Shown: positions 5,516-15,155, numbered from the stretch's first letter. The stretch: 64,000 nt of DNA from Pseudoalteromonas sp. NC201 (GCF_002850255.1 NZ_CP022522.1:376097-440096); one strand, 5' to 3'. Numbers and translations: made by a program. The notes: generated from the letters alone by a model not told the origin.

Positions 5516-7969
5516 TTACTTACCGTATAGATGTTCCCACCATTGTGGCTCTGCTTTTAAATGCTTGTCGAAATAAGCCAGCATGGTGCTCCACCAATGG
5601 AAGCGCTTGTCACGAGCAAAAATTTGATGATCTGCGCCTTTGTATTCGACCAATTCAACATCTTGGCCAAGGATCTTCAATGCGGTATACATATTGTGAC
5701 TTTCACCTGGCGGCACATTGGTATCCGCGTCACCGTGAATTAACAATAATGGTGTTGTTACTTTGTCTGCATTAAATACCGGGCTACGTTGTGAGTAAAG
5801 CGTTGGATTGTTCCAGGGGAAACTTCCTTTTGAGGCCTCGCCAGAATACAAATAACCCCACCAGCCTTGACCCCAGTATGAAGTAATATTAGAAATACCA
5901 GCATGTGAGATAGAAGCTGAGAACAAATCAGTTTTTGTTGTCAGCAGCATAGTCATGAAGCCGCCGTAAGAAGCGCCTAAATTACCTAAACGCTTGTCAT
6001 CAACGAAAGGGTAGGCTTTCACAAACTCTTTGGTACCCATGATGATATCGTTAGCGGTGTGTTCACCCCAAGCATTGACGTGCTCTGCTGAGAACTTCTG
6101 ACCGAAACCTGTCGCACCTGTTGGTTGCAAGACATAAACAACATAGCCATTTGCTGCCCATAAGTTAAATGGATAACGCCCTGTAAAGCCACGAGTCACT
6201 GGAGAAGTGCCGCCGTAATAATAAACGAGTGCTGGGTATTTTTTAGCTTTGTCTAAATCGTGTGGTAGATATACGCGGCCTTTAATCTCCACGCCTTCAG
6301 TATTGGTAAAATTAAACTCTTCTAGGTTGGCAATTTCTGCATTCTGGTATGCGATATTTGCTGAGTCCCAAAGCGTGTCAGCTCGCTTATCTGAGGTTGA
6401 CATGGTTTTTAACTGTTGCGGAGTTGATGCAGTAGTACCTGTGAACAAGATCTCTGGGTTACGTTCACTAGACACAGAATAGTTCGCGACAACATCCAGC
6501 CCGGTGTTTAAGCGTTTGAAAGTAGACTTACTTTCGTCGAAGAAGAAAAGCTGTTGACGATCTTGGTCAGTCGCTTTTAGTACCACATCGCCATTATTGA
6601 GTACGGTAAAGCTGCCTATGGCTGGGTCAAAGTTTTTACTCAGTGCTTTTACATCGTTGCCTTTGCGATCTATCCAATAAAGTTGGCCGTCATAGTTATT
6701 CGCGAGCATACTTTCAGGTAAGTTGCGCCCCGCACCTTCTGCAAAATCAGGACCTGCAGTTACATAAATACCATTTTTAGTGTATTGCGCGCCGCTAAAC
6801 GTACGATACTGACCAATAACACTTTGCTGATTGTTTGATAGATCGATTTCTATTAGCTCTGTCAACATGTGAGGAGGTTGCGCGTAGTCTTGCTTATTAC
6901 GCGTTGCTAAAACCGTGTTTGCTTGTGCGTCAAAGTCGGCCAAGCTGTGGCTTTGTGCGCCAACGGTCACAGGATTAAGTAGCCCACTTTTGATATCAAG
7001 TAAGAAGATTTGTGACTGGGTCCGGGCATATGACCATCTATCTTCTAATCCTTGATAATGTTTAGTCAGTTTGCCTTCTTCTTTGCCGCTGTTGGTCCAA
7101 GCAAAAATAAGCGTGTCATTATCAAAAAACTCGATACTATTCGCGCCATTGAGCTTAGTAGCAACTTGAGTACGTTTAAAGGTTTTTAGATCAAGGATGT
7201 AAGCTTTATTATCTTTTAAATAAGTGAGTTTGCTGCTGTCATCACGCCATGCAAAGCTAGTTGCACTCATACCATCGAAACTGTAAAGCATATCACCATC
7301 TTCATTGTATAAAGCAGTTTCGGTGATTGCTGAATTGCCTTTTTCATCATCGTAGTGGCGGACGGTCGAAATGTAATATTCGCCGTTAGGTGCAAGTGAG
7401 ATAGCACTCACCGTTGGGGCATCAAACAACTGCTTTGCAGACAGCGCTTTGGTTTGTTTTTCTGTTAGCGTGATAACGTCATGCGCTGCTTCGCCTTCAA
7501 AGCTAAGATCAACCTTATTCCAGTCATTTACCTGCTCAGCGATAACGAGGATTTGATGATCGCCCTTGACGACATCAAGCTGAACCTCTTTAACACCGGA
7601 GACTGGCTCTCCATTTAGAAAAACTTTGGCTTTCTCGATGCCCTCAAGCTTTAGCTTACCTGAAACAAAACGTTCAGTAGTGAAATTAAATTTTAGAGCC
7701 TGCAATCCAGGTATCGTTAATTGTGTAGTTTTGTTTAGAGGCTGCCATTTGCTTTCATTATTGAATAGCGTTACCTGTTTGGCGTCTTGTTGTAATGATG
7801 GTAGCAGGTTTTCAATAATTGCATCACGATGAGCTGTATCCGCTGGCTTTATTGTTGATTCGCCTGCGATGGGACCCAAAAATTGTATTTTTGATTCGTC
7901 TAATGGGCTTGCTGAAAGTTGTGTTGAGACTGCCGTAAATAGTAGAGTGACGGCTGTACGTAATTTCAT
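5516..7969 (-). CDS. secreted prolyl oligopeptidase family (S9) serine peptidase
   Basis: An 817-residue protein with an N-terminal signal peptide (MKLRTAVTLLFTA, cleavage likely after QLSA), so periplasmic or exported. The middle is a beta-propeller-like region with repeated short strands, and the C-terminal ~260 residues are an alpha/beta-hydrolase peptidase domain. The catalytic triad is visible: Ser in GASYGGF (about residue 666), Asp in HGDADTNVP and His in GADHQIF. The family cleaves short peptides or acts as acylaminoacyl/dipeptidyl peptidases; the substrate here is unknown. It is a single-gene unit with its own terminator. A CNNM-type gene is divergent upstream. Confidence 0.92.
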   Translation of the reverse strand: MKLRTAVTLLFTAVSTQLSASPLDESKIQFLGPIAGESTIKPADTAHRDAIIENLLPSLQQDAKQVTLFNNESKWQPLNKTTQLTIPGLQALKFNFTTERFVSGKLKLEGIEKAKVFLNGEPVSGVKEVQLDVVKGDHQILVIAEQVNDWNKVDLSFEGEAAHDVITLTEKQTKALSAKQLFDAPTVSAISLAPNGEYYISTVRHYDDEKGNSAITETALYNEDGDMLYSFDGMSATSFAWRDDSSKLTYLKDNKAYILDLKTFKRTQVATKLNGANSIEFFDNDTLIFAWTNSGKEEGKLTKHYQGLEDRWSYARTQSQIFLLDIKSGLLNPVTVGAQSHSLADFDAQANTVLATRNKQDYAQPPHMLTELIEIDLSNNQQSVIGQYRTFSGAQYTKNGIYVTAGPDFAEGAGRNLPESMLANNYDGQLYWIDRKGNDVKALSKNFDPAIGSFTVLNNGDVVLKATDQDRQQLFFFDESKSTFKRLNTGLDVVANYSVSSERNPEILFTGTTASTPQQLKTMSTSDKRADTLWDSANIAYQNAEIANLEEFNFTNTEGVEIKGRVYLPHDLDKAKKYPALVYYYGGTSPVTRGFTGRYPFNLWAANGYVVYVLQPTGATGFGQKFSAEHVNAWGEHTANDIIMGTKEFVKAYPFVDDKRLGNLGASYGGFMTMLLTTKTDLFSASISHAGISNITSYWGQGWWGYLYSGEASKGSFPWNNPTLYSQRSPVFNADKVTTPLLLIHGDADTNVPPGESHNMYTALKILGQDVELVEYKGADHQIFARDKRFHWWSTMLAYFDKHLKAEPQWWEHLYGK

Positions 7970-8135
7970 TTATGTGCGCCTATTGTAGGTAATTATATGA
8001 TAAAACTATATCATAGTATTTTGAACCGGTTGTATTGCTGCGATAGACGTCCTAAATTTAATAGTCTGTGTTGATGAGCAACATAACGTATGTAGTTAAG
8101 CAAACACTTAGCGTTGAATAAAGAGGAGAATTTAC

Positions 8136-9263
8136 TTGGTTTTATTATTAACCTACATGTTTTTGGCAATAGCTATCTCTTTTATCTGTTCGGTGATGGA
8201 AGCGGTGCTACTTAGTATTACGCCAAGTCATATAGGGATCTTAAAGCAAGACAATGATGCATTAGCATCGCGAGTTCAACGCCTTAAAGACAATATTGAT
8301 CAGCCTTTATCTGCCATTCTAACGTTAAACACCGTTGCGCATACCGCCGGTGCTGCAGGGGTTGGCGCACAAGCTGCTGTGGTATTTTCAGATGCAGCTG
8401 TTGGTATTGCGTCAGCGGTGATGACGCTACTAGTTTTGGTGCTGTCGGAAATCATTCCAAAGACCTTAGGAGCGACTTATTGGCGCGGATTAACACCTAT
8501 CGTTTCCAGTGTGTTGGTATGGCTAGTTCGACTATTGAAGCCATTCGTGTGGATGTCGGATCAACTTACAAAAGTGATAGGCCGTAAAGAAGATGAGGCT
8601 CACTATATTCGTCAAGAAATCGAAGCGATGGCGGAAATAGGCTCTGAAGCTGGTGCACTGCATCAGGACGAGACTGAAACCATTCGTAGTTTATTACGTT
8701 TTCGTCATGCCAAACTAGAAAGCATCATGACACCAAGAACGGTGTTATTTAAGGTGCATAAAGATATGACAGTGCACGAGTATTTGTCTGAGCATGGTTC
8801 GGTTGCTTTTTCTCGAGTGTTGGTATTCGATAAAAACACAGATGACATCATCGGCTTTGTACACAAGAATGATATTATGCTTGCTTATCATAGGCTTGGA
8901 GAAGAATATAAAATTGGTAAGCTATCTCGCCCTCTTTATACCGTACCGGAAACACTAGCTGCGCCAGAGTTATTTAAAGCGTTACTGGCAAAGCGTCTAC
9001 ACATTGCGCTTGTCATTGATGAATATGGCGATGTACAAGGCATAGTGACATTAGAAGATTTGCTTGAATCATTAATGGGAATGGATATTGTTGATGAGCG
9101 AGAGCAAACCACCAATATGCAAGCTGCTGCTAAGCAAAAGTGGCGAGAGCGAGTAGATAATCATGATAATTTGATTGAAGACAGCGACGAAGCTGAAGAA
9201 GTGTCTGAAACGCAAAGCCACGGAGAGGAAACATCCTCTCCAGAGGTTAAGGGTTCGAATTAA
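8136..9263 (+). CDS. CNNM/HlyC-like membrane protein with DUF21 and paired CBS domains
   Basis: A 375-residue protein. The N-terminal ~150 residues form the DUF21 transmembrane domain (three or four hydrophobic segments; NTVAHTAGAAGVGAQ and EIIPKTLGA are characteristic). A CBS pair follows (about 195-325; MTPRTVLFKV and VDEYGDVQGIVTLEDLLE-type motifs). The C-terminal CorC/HlyC domain is missing; the tail is a short acidic, Ser/Glu-rich stretch. Family members are linked to Mg2+/Co2+ export. The start is a TTG, chosen because GAGGAG ends eight bases upstream; an ATG seven codons later is the alternative. The 3' end overlaps the convergent REC-EAL gene by 17 bases. Confidence 0.9.
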   Translation: MVLLLTYMFLAIAISFICSVMEAVLLSITPSHIGILKQDNDALASRVQRLKDNIDQPLSAILTLNTVAHTAGAAGVGAQAAVVFSDAAVGIASAVMTLLVLVLSEIIPKTLGATYWRGLTPIVSSVLVWLVRLLKPFVWMSDQLTKVIGRKEDEAHYIRQEIEAMAEIGSEAGALHQDETETIRSLLRFRHAKLESIMTPRTVLFKVHKDMTVHEYLSEHGSVAFSRVLVFDKNTDDIIGFVHKNDIMLAYHRLGEEYKIGKLSRPLYTVPETLAAPELFKALLAKRLHIALVIDEYGDVQGIVTLEDLLESLMGMDIVDEREQTTNMQAAAKQKWRERVDNHDNLIEDSDEAEEVSETQSHGEETSSPEVKGSN

Positions 9264-10455
9264 TCATGCGCTGCCAAGAGTGTATCCACCCTACTAGGTC
9301 TGTTAGTGGTTTGGGTTTGCTGATTAAAAAACCCTGCATTAATAGGCTATGCTTGTAGCGGTCAAGGTATTGTAGCTCTTCAATCCGCTCTATACCTTCA
9401 GCCACTATGTCTAATTGTTGATTTTGTGCGATGTCGATTAAGCTGTCGATAAGTACCTGTGAAAAGCGATCGGATTCCACATGGGTTATCAAAGAGCGGT
9501 CGATTTTGATCTCGGTAAACGGCAAAGACTTTAACTGCTGAATATTGGTAAACCCAGTACCAAAGTCGTCTAACGAAATATCAAACCCTCGGATCCGTAA
9601 ACGGTTCATTGTCTCCAATTGGATAGACTGATTCATTGGTTGGTTTTCAGTAATTTCTAAAATGATATCACTAGGCTTTAAACGGTTTATTTCTAAAATA
9701 AGTGCCAATTTATCTGGGCAGCTTAAATCATTTAATTGCACAGGTGATAAATTAAAGGCCATTTTAATTGGATAATTGAGTTCAGATTTGATTGCTTTAA
9801 ACTCATCCGTTGCCTTTTCAAAAAGCTGGAAAGTAATGATATTGATTAGATCTGTATCTTCGGCCACGCCAATGAAATGGTCCGGTAAAATAACTTGCTC
9901 AGTATTTTTAGACACAATACGGGCAAGCACTTCGACACTTTTTATCTTTTTGTCACCACGGTGAACCTTTGGCTGATAGTAAGGCGTAATTTCATTGTGA
10001 CTAATGGCATGCAAAAGATCGCTTTCGGTCACCTTTTCAATGCGGCTACGTTTAACCGTGGTATATGTCTCCATTTTTTTGAGCATACGCTCGACATCAA
10101 CCAATTGTACGGGCTTAGAAATATTGCCGATAAGGTGTGCATTGGACTGTCTGGCAAGATTGGTTGCCAGGTCAATAATCTTCTCGTCCATTTCGGAAAT
10201 AATAATAATGCCGCCAGAAAACCTAAGCTCTCCTAGTTGGCGAATAAACTCCATACCATCCATTTCGGGCATATTGAGATCTGTAAAAATGGCGTCAAAT
10301 TGATGAGGAGTCTGCCGTATTTTTTCTACAGCATTCACCGCACTTGAGCAGGTTGTGACATGCTCAATGCCAAGCTCAGTCATAATAGCTTGCATTACGA
10401 CGAGGATCGCGGGTGAATCATCTACTACCATTATCCGATGTTTTGCTAATGACAT
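9247..10455 (-). CDS. response regulator with EAL c-di-GMP phosphodiesterase domain
   Basis: A 402-residue REC-EAL protein. The receiver domain (about 1-125) has VVDDS near the start, the phospho-acceptor Asp in IFTDLNMPEMDG and Lys in ISKPV. The EAL domain (about 145-395) appears complete: EVLAR in place of EALLR, N in FNLSP, E in LEITEN, the DDFGTG loop, IKID Lys and AEGIE. So hydrolysis of cyclic di-GMP is expected, under phosphorylation control. The start at 10455 is preferred because AAGGA precedes it; an in-frame reading could go back to 10524 without an RBS. No kinase is adjacent. It converges with the CNNM gene, overlapping 17 bases. Confidence 0.92.
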   Translation of the reverse strand: MSLAKHRIMVVDDSPAILVVMQAIMTELGIEHVTTCSSAVNAVEKIRQTPHQFDAIFTDLNMPEMDGMEFIRQLGELRFSGGIIIISEMDEKIIDLATNLARQSNAHLIGNISKPVQLVDVERMLKKMETYTTVKRSRIEKVTESDLLHAISHNEITPYYQPKVHRGDKKIKSVEVLARIVSKNTEQVILPDHFIGVAEDTDLINIITFQLFEKATDEFKAIKSELNYPIKMAFNLSPVQLNDLSCPDKLALILEINRLKPSDIILEITENQPMNQSIQLETMNRLRIRGFDISLDDFGTGFTNIQQLKSLPFTEIKIDRSLITHVESDRFSQVLIDSLIDIAQNQQLDIVAEGIERIEELQYLDRYKHSLLMQGFLISKPKPLTDLVGWIHSWQRMINSNP

Positions 10456-10665
10456 TAACAATTCCTTCGTATACCTTACCTCCTTAAAGTCTAGTACAAA
10501 TAATTTAAAGTGCTCAAATCTCAAAACGCTTTAAAAGGTGATTTTTACTCAATTTGAAGCGCAATAATGACACTTTACCTGCATTTTTCTAATTCAGATT
10601 TCGGCAGCACTTTATGAAGCGGACGCTTTTAGCGATAATGCCCTAAATGACCTTTGGATCTGAAT

Positions 10666-11676
10666 ATGAATAGAGTCGAGCTTTCGCTAGCGGACAAAGC
10701 GGTATCTATCTTTTTTAACCAACAACAAGTAGTACAGCTTTTTGTCGAGCAACAAGCGATTACCTTTGAAGAGCAACATAATGGCATTTTCGCGACCATT
10801 GATGGACAAGCACTGGCGGTAAATACAGAGCAGTTACCTCAGGGGTTACTTGGTATTGCAGTAAATGGATCTGAGCTTAGGTGGCTCGAAGTGAGCACCG
10901 AGACACCTAAAGAAAAACGCAGCTTATTTGGTTTGGCAGCATTGGGCTTAAAGTTATTTAAAAGTGCCAAGGTGGTCAAAGCTGCGTTGGCTGGCGCATC
11001 CGTGGCAGGGTACGCATGGCTATTTTCTTGGCAGTTTGCGCTTATGCTTGTGGCTTGCTTAGTCGTTCATGAATATGGCCACGTCCGTGCTATGCGCTAT
11101 TTTGGGATTAAAACAAAAGGCATCTATTTGATCCCTTTCGTTGGTGGCCTGGCTGTAAGTGACGATAAGATCACGACCCGCTGGCAAGATGTAGTTATTT
11201 CGTTGATGGGACCGGCATTTGGTTTGATAACCTCAATCCTTGGAGTGGTGTTGTATTACGCGACAGAGATGGAAATCTTTGCTGGTGTTGCAGTATTAAG
11301 TGCGCTGTTGAACTTATTCAATTTACTACCCATTTTGCCGTTAGATGGTGGGCATGTTCTAAAAAGTATAAGCTTTTCAATGCGCTCTTGGGTGGGGTTA
11401 TTAGCGTGTATGGCAGGAGTATTATTCGGCCTTTGGATAAGTTACACCTTTGGCTTAATCCTACTGGTGATATTCATTTTGATTGGTAGTTTTGAAATCC
11501 TGATTGAGTGGCGTGGCCGTAATTATAGTCACTTATTACCTCTTGACCGGTATGGGCAAGTGGTCAGCGCCATTATGTATATAGTTGTTATTACAGGTCA
11601 TGTTGCGGTAATGATGCATTTTGCTGATTCAGAGAATCCAATACTAAGCTTACCAATGAAAATTTTATCAAGTTAA
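10666..11676 (+). CDS. M50 family (site-2-type) membrane metalloprotease
   Basis: A 336-residue protein. The N-terminal ~90 residues look soluble, followed by six or so membrane segments. The zinc ligands are visible: HEYGH (HExxH) at 135-139 within a transmembrane helix, and LDGGH with Asp at about 227. FVGGLAVS and the MGPAFGL segment also fit the S2P/M50 fold. The N-terminal region lacks a PDZ domain of the RseP type, so this is not RseP. The substrate is unknown. The ATG at 10666 has a weak upstream GGA; a TTG four codons earlier is possible. The gene converges with atoE across a 13-bp perfect hairpin. Confidence 0.87.
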   Translation: MNRVELSLADKAVSIFFNQQQVVQLFVEQQAITFEEQHNGIFATIDGQALAVNTEQLPQGLLGIAVNGSELRWLEVSTETPKEKRSLFGLAALGLKLFKSAKVVKAALAGASVAGYAWLFSWQFALMLVACLVVHEYGHVRAMRYFGIKTKGIYLIPFVGGLAVSDDKITTRWQDVVISLMGPAFGLITSILGVVLYYATEMEIFAGVAVLSALLNLFNLLPILPLDGGHVLKSISFSMRSWVGLLACMAGVLFGLWISYTFGLILLVIFILIGSFEILIEWRGRNYSHLLPLDRYGQVVSAIMYIVVITGHVAVMMHFADSENPILSLPMKILSS

Positions 11677-11680
11677 TCTG

Positions 11681-11711
11681 TGTAAGAAGGTGCATTACGC
11701 ACCTTCTTACA
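11681..11711. terminator. hairpin between convergent M50 protease and atoE genes
   Basis: TGTAAGAAGGTGC and GCACCTTCTTACA make a perfect 13-bp stem with a five-base loop. It overlaps the atoE stop codon. There is no clear T tract on the plus strand, so efficient rho-independent termination is likely but not certain. Confidence 0.6.
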
Positions 11712-13020
11712 GGGGCAGCAACAATAAAGTTGCGATAATTACACCCGTTACCAGCAATTGTACTAGGCAAAACCCCATAATATCTTTGGCTTTAAGGCCT
11801 GCAATTGCAAGTACCGGGAGTGCCCAAAATGGCTGGATCAGGTTAGTCCAAGCATCACCCCATGCAACGGCCATCGCGACTCTGGCTATGTCTGCATTAA
11901 GCGCTTCTGCTGCGGGAATGATAATTGGTGCTTGTACCGCCCACTGACCGCCGCCTGAAGGCACAAATATATTTACAAGGCCTGCACTTAAAAAGCTCCA
12001 CAGCGGTAATGTCCATTGACTGCTAATAGAAACAAATCCTTGAGATATTTGTTGTGCTAGTCCTGTTTCGACCATCATAGCCATGATCCCAGCATAAAAA
12101 GGAAACTGGATCACGATACCGGCACCACCTTGAATTGCTTGTTGTAGGCTATTGAGAATATTTGCAGGGGTTTTGTGTAGCAGCATGGCTAAGAACAAAA
12201 ACAGGGCTATGACGATATTCAATGTCAATGTGCCTGCATTAAAAATAAAGTAAAAGCCCAAGTAGCTAAGACCGATTGCTCCTCCTAACATACCAAGCCA
12301 TGAGGCATTTTCTAATTTTGCAGCCGGAGTATTGTGGGTACTGATATCATTACTTTGTTCAATGAGCTTTTCTTTATCAACAATAACTGCGTCATCATCT
12401 TTGGGAAGCATTAGTTTATTTATAAGTGGTAAAACGATAAAAATACTGAGTACGATGAGTAGGTTAAATGGTGCAAAGATTGTCTCTGAAGTGGTAACAA
12501 TACCTATGCTCTTTTCACTAAAGTGCCCCGGAGTTGCGATAGTCAGGGGGACTGAGCCTGATAGGCCTGCGTGCCAAACAACAAAACCAGAGTAAGCACT
12601 AGCCACTAACAGGCGATAATCAACTTTCACTTTTCGAGCGATGGCCTTTGCGAACAAAGCCCCGACTACTAAGCCAAACCCCCAATTTATCCAGCTGGCG
12701 CTCATCGCAACAAAGGTGGTGAGTATAATTGCTTGAGAGGGAGTTTTAGCTAAGCCTGCGATACGGTCTAGCGCTTTCGCTATTGGAGGGGTAACAGCAA
12801 GCATGTGACCACATAATAAAACTAACAACATTTGCATCGCAAAAGTAAGCAGCTTCCAAAAGCCATTACCCCATGCCTCAAGCACCATGACAGGTGTTGC
12901 TGGAGTAAACAATGTAGCGAGTACCATCACCAAAAAAGTGAGTAAAAGCACAATCACAAATGGATCGGGTAGATACTTGTCGACTAATTTTGTTAGCGGG
13001 GTGGTAAACTTGCCAAGCAT
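11707..13020 (-). CDS. atoE: AtoE-type short-chain fatty acid transporter
   Basis: A 437-residue inner-membrane protein with about 11-12 hydrophobic segments. The sequence matches the AtoE/TIGR00366 family, with signatures such as KYLPDPFVIVLLL near the N-terminus, SWINWGFGLVVGA and FVPSGGGQWAVQAP. The family is proposed to import short-chain fatty acids such as acetoacetate or butyrate, but no ato catabolic genes are nearby. The ATG at 13020 is chosen because AGGA lies six bases upstream; the frame is open to 13053. It is probably monocistronic. Confidence 0.88.
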   Translation of the reverse strand: MLGKFTTPLTKLVDKYLPDPFVIVLLLTFLVMVLATLFTPATPVMVLEAWGNGFWKLLTFAMQMLLVLLCGHMLAVTPPIAKALDRIAGLAKTPSQAIILTTFVAMSASWINWGFGLVVGALFAKAIARKVKVDYRLLVASAYSGFVVWHAGLSGSVPLTIATPGHFSEKSIGIVTTSETIFAPFNLLIVLSIFIVLPLINKLMLPKDDDAVIVDKEKLIEQSNDISTHNTPAAKLENASWLGMLGGAIGLSYLGFYFIFNAGTLTLNIVIALFLFLAMLLHKTPANILNSLQQAIQGGAGIVIQFPFYAGIMAMMVETGLAQQISQGFVSISSQWTLPLWSFLSAGLVNIFVPSGGGQWAVQAPIIIPAAEALNADIARVAMAVAWGDAWTNLIQPFWALPVLAIAGLKAKDIMGFCLVQLLVTGVIIATLLLLPL

Positions 13021-13240
13021 AAGACATCCTGTTTTCATTATTATTTTATGCAAATCAAAGTGATTGAATTACGCATCATAATATAGCTAAACTTTAAGCT
13101 AAAAGTTAGTGGTTTAGGCTAACTTATAGTGAACAGAAAACAATGAGCTTCATTGGTTTCCTTTAAAATCAAAGTGTTAGGGTTGGCATGAAATCTGATA
13201 TATTAAAAAGAAAGACTTTAAGTAACTAAGAGAGGTAACT

Positions 13241-13468
13241 ATGTCTGGACAAGGTTCTGGTGGTAATGTAATTGCAGCGATTTGTAACGTCTTTTTCCCT
13301 GGCCTTGGTCAGTTGGTTCAAGGTCGTATATTGGCGGCTTTAATCTTCGCAATTGTTGTTGTAGGTGGGTATGCACTGTGGTTTTTATTGGTTCCACCCG
13401 TGATTGCAGCCGTTTTCCATTTGTGGGCTATTATTGATGCTGCTAAGTATACGCCGCCTAGGTATTAA
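13241..13468 (+). CDS. small two-span membrane protein, TM2-like
   Basis: A 75-residue protein preceded by a good RBS (GAGAGG). It has two hydrophobic segments joined by a short turn and the motif FFPGLGQLVQGR, which resembles the GxGxxY/G(R/K) turn of TM2-type small membrane proteins. A second conserved-looking part is LWAIIDAAKY. The function is unknown. It is a single gene between atoE and a convergent transporter, with a three-base gap to the latter's stop. Confidence 0.75.
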   Translation: MSGQGSGGNVIAAICNVFFPGLGQLVQGRILAALIFAIVVVGGYALWFLLVPPVIAAVFHLWAIIDAAKYTPPRY

Positions 13469-13471
13469 CGG

Positions 13472-14374
13472 TTATACCAAAAAGTATAACCACCCAGTCA
13501 GGCTGACCATACTCAGCACAGTAGACAGCACAACGGTAGCCGCAAGCGTTGCTTGTTGGCTGTCGAGCTGTCTAGCAACAAGATAGGCATTGACTCCCAG
13601 CGGAGAGGCACTCATTAAAGTCACCACCTGAACTTGTTGAGTTGCCAATCCTAAATAAGTGGCAAAGAGATAAACCAATCCCGGTAGTAGTATCAGTTTT
13701 ACTGTACTTAGCCATATTGCACCCTGTAACTTTCCCCGCACGCCATACTGTACCAAGCTCGCACCCAGAATAAATAGCGCCCCTGGAATGGCGGGTTTTG
13801 CCAACCAACTAAAGCTTTCAAGTATTAAGCTTGGTAGCTTTAACCCAACAACGTTTAATATCAAACCACTCGTAATACTTACCACTATTGGGTTTAACAG
13901 CAGGGGTTTCACAATATCTACCTTATTTTTGTGTCTTGCTGCCAGTAAAAAAGTCATAAAAAACAGCATCGCACTGTGGAATGTAATAATCATAAATACC
14001 ATGGCAGCGGCTTGCTCTCCGAGTGCCATTAAGATTATCGGTAATCCGACTAACACGGTATTAGAGTAGGTGCCACTTAATGCTAATGCTGCACTGTCTG
14101 CTTTCGAGCGATGTTGCGCTTTAAAGAGAAATAGGTATAAGCCTGCATAAGTCAGAGCGACTGGGAGATAAAAGGATAATAACAAGGAGCCCGTCGCGAG
14201 GCTTTCCAGATCTGCTTGCACCATACTGCTAAATAACAGCACAGGAATACATAAATTAAAGATAAAAGTACGCAAGCCATCAAGCTGATTGATGGCGATA
14301 AAGCCTATCTTTGCACTTAAAAACCCAGAAATAACGATAAAAATGAGAGGAAATAAGATCTCAACAGGCGACAT
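13472..14374 (-). CDS. AEC (auxin efflux carrier) family transporter
   Basis: A membrane protein of about 300 residues with roughly ten hydrophobic segments in two halves, typical of the AEC family (bile/arsenite/riboflavin-transporter clan). Characteristic stretches are GFLSAKIGF in the first helix, the GTYSNTVLVGLP motif in helix 4 and SPLGVNAYLVA near the C-terminus. Substrates of bacterial members include dicarboxylates such as malate; nothing here identifies one. The start is uncertain: ATG 14374 begins just before the first helix, as in relatives, but has no clear RBS; the frame is open to a GTG at 14437. Confidence 0.85.
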   Translation of the reverse strand: MSPVEILFPLIFIVISGFLSAKIGFIAINQLDGLRTFIFNLCIPVLLFSSMVQADLESLATGSLLLSFYLPVALTYAGLYLFLFKAQHRSKADSAALALSGTYSNTVLVGLPIILMALGEQAAAMVFMIITFHSAMLFFMTFLLAARHKNKVDIVKPLLLNPIVVSITSGLILNVVGLKLPSLILESFSWLAKPAIPGALFILGASLVQYGVRGKLQGAIWLSTVKLILLPGLVYLFATYLGLATQQVQVVTLMSASPLGVNAYLVARQLDSQQATLAATVVLSTVLSMVSLTGWLYFLV

Positions 14375-14478
14375 GCGTTGACCAATAATCGAGTGGTTAA
14401 AAGGTAATTCTATCAATGAATGCTTAGCGGACGCCACTTAGGTATAATAAAAGAAGGTGATTTAGTTAAGAAGTAAAG

Positions 14479-14847
14479 ATGGAATATCAGTTTATTCGTG
14501 ACCCACTTTCTGGGTTTCGAGCTCGCTTAAATGACGAGCACGCGTTGATAGGTCGGTGGCTGAGCGAAGAGCTTGCACATGAGCGTATTGTCAGCCTGCT
14601 GACACAGCTTGAAAACCTGCCAAATCAAAAAGAAGAGCTTGTGTTGGCTGGAAAAGAGATCCGCGCCACATTCACGCCGCAAGAAGCATTATTTGAAAGC
14701 CACGCTCTGTTTCATGAAAGTGATGACATAGCGCAATACCAAGAAGACGCGCTGGCTTTAGATGAATCGGGTATGATGGCGGTGTGTGGCTATGAAGATT
14801 TTTTACCCATGCTGATAGAGTGGGCTGAATTTACCAAAGCTAAATAA
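14479..14847 (+). CDS. yacL: YacL family protein (UPF0231)
   Basis: A 122-residue acidic soluble protein. The N-terminus (MEYQFIRDPLSG) and the segment ending in GRWLSEEL match the UPF0231/YacL family, which is confined to gammaproteobacteria and has no established biochemical role. Length fits the family. It is a single gene, divergent from the AEC transporter. Confidence 0.85.
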   Translation: MEYQFIRDPLSGFRARLNDEHALIGRWLSEELAHERIVSLLTQLENLPNQKEELVLAGKEIRATFTPQEALFESHALFHESDDIAQYQEDALALDESGMMAVCGYEDFLPMLIEWAEFTKAK

Positions 14848-14850
14848 CCT

Positions 14851-15011
14851 GAGTTGCGGATAATTAATGCCTTTCTAGCAGCCAGTTTTAGCGCTAACTG
14901 CGTTGAATTCACTTCCAATAGCCAGCTATTGGTGCGTAAATTCGCCTTGCCTACAGGATGTAGGTACCTTAGCGAGAGCAGGACGCGGAAGCGGAGTTAT
15001 CCCCAAAACTC
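14851..15011. repeat. nested palindromic intergenic repeat (MITE-like)
   Basis: A 161-base element with inverted ends and internal hairpins. Ends: GAGTT (14851-14855) pairs AACTC (15007-15011), and GGATAA (14858-14863) pairs TTATCC (14997-15002). Core: CGCTAA (14892-14897) pairs TTAGCG (14969-14974), enclosing two hairpins. The first has CCAATAGC/GCTATTGG arms extended by GAATT/AATTC; the second is CTAC/GTAG (14951-14954/14960-14963). The whole could fold as a three-way branched RNA or cruciform. It has no reading frame. Similar palindromes are dispersed in marine gammaproteobacterial genomes, from general knowledge; copy number here cannot be seen. Confidence 0.6.
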
Positions 15012-15101
15012 TCTGGCTAGATAAGAAGATAGTTTAAGGTGATTAAAAAACAGTGAGTTAGTCCATTCCTTATCCAAACCTCAGGTTAAATAAGTTCTGT
15101 G

Positions 15102-15138
15102 GGGGCTGTTATCTTTTATGCTTGAGTTCAACAGCCCC
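15102..15138 (-). terminator. terminator-like hairpin after the 2OG-Fe(II) oxygenase
   Basis: GGGGCTGTT (15102-15110) pairs AACAGCCCC (15130-15138) around a long A/T-rich loop. It lies about 18 bases past the oxygenase stop codon. The T tract on the minus strand is poor, so the call is tentative. Confidence 0.45.
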
Positions 15139-15155
15139 TGAAGTATAGCGATAGC

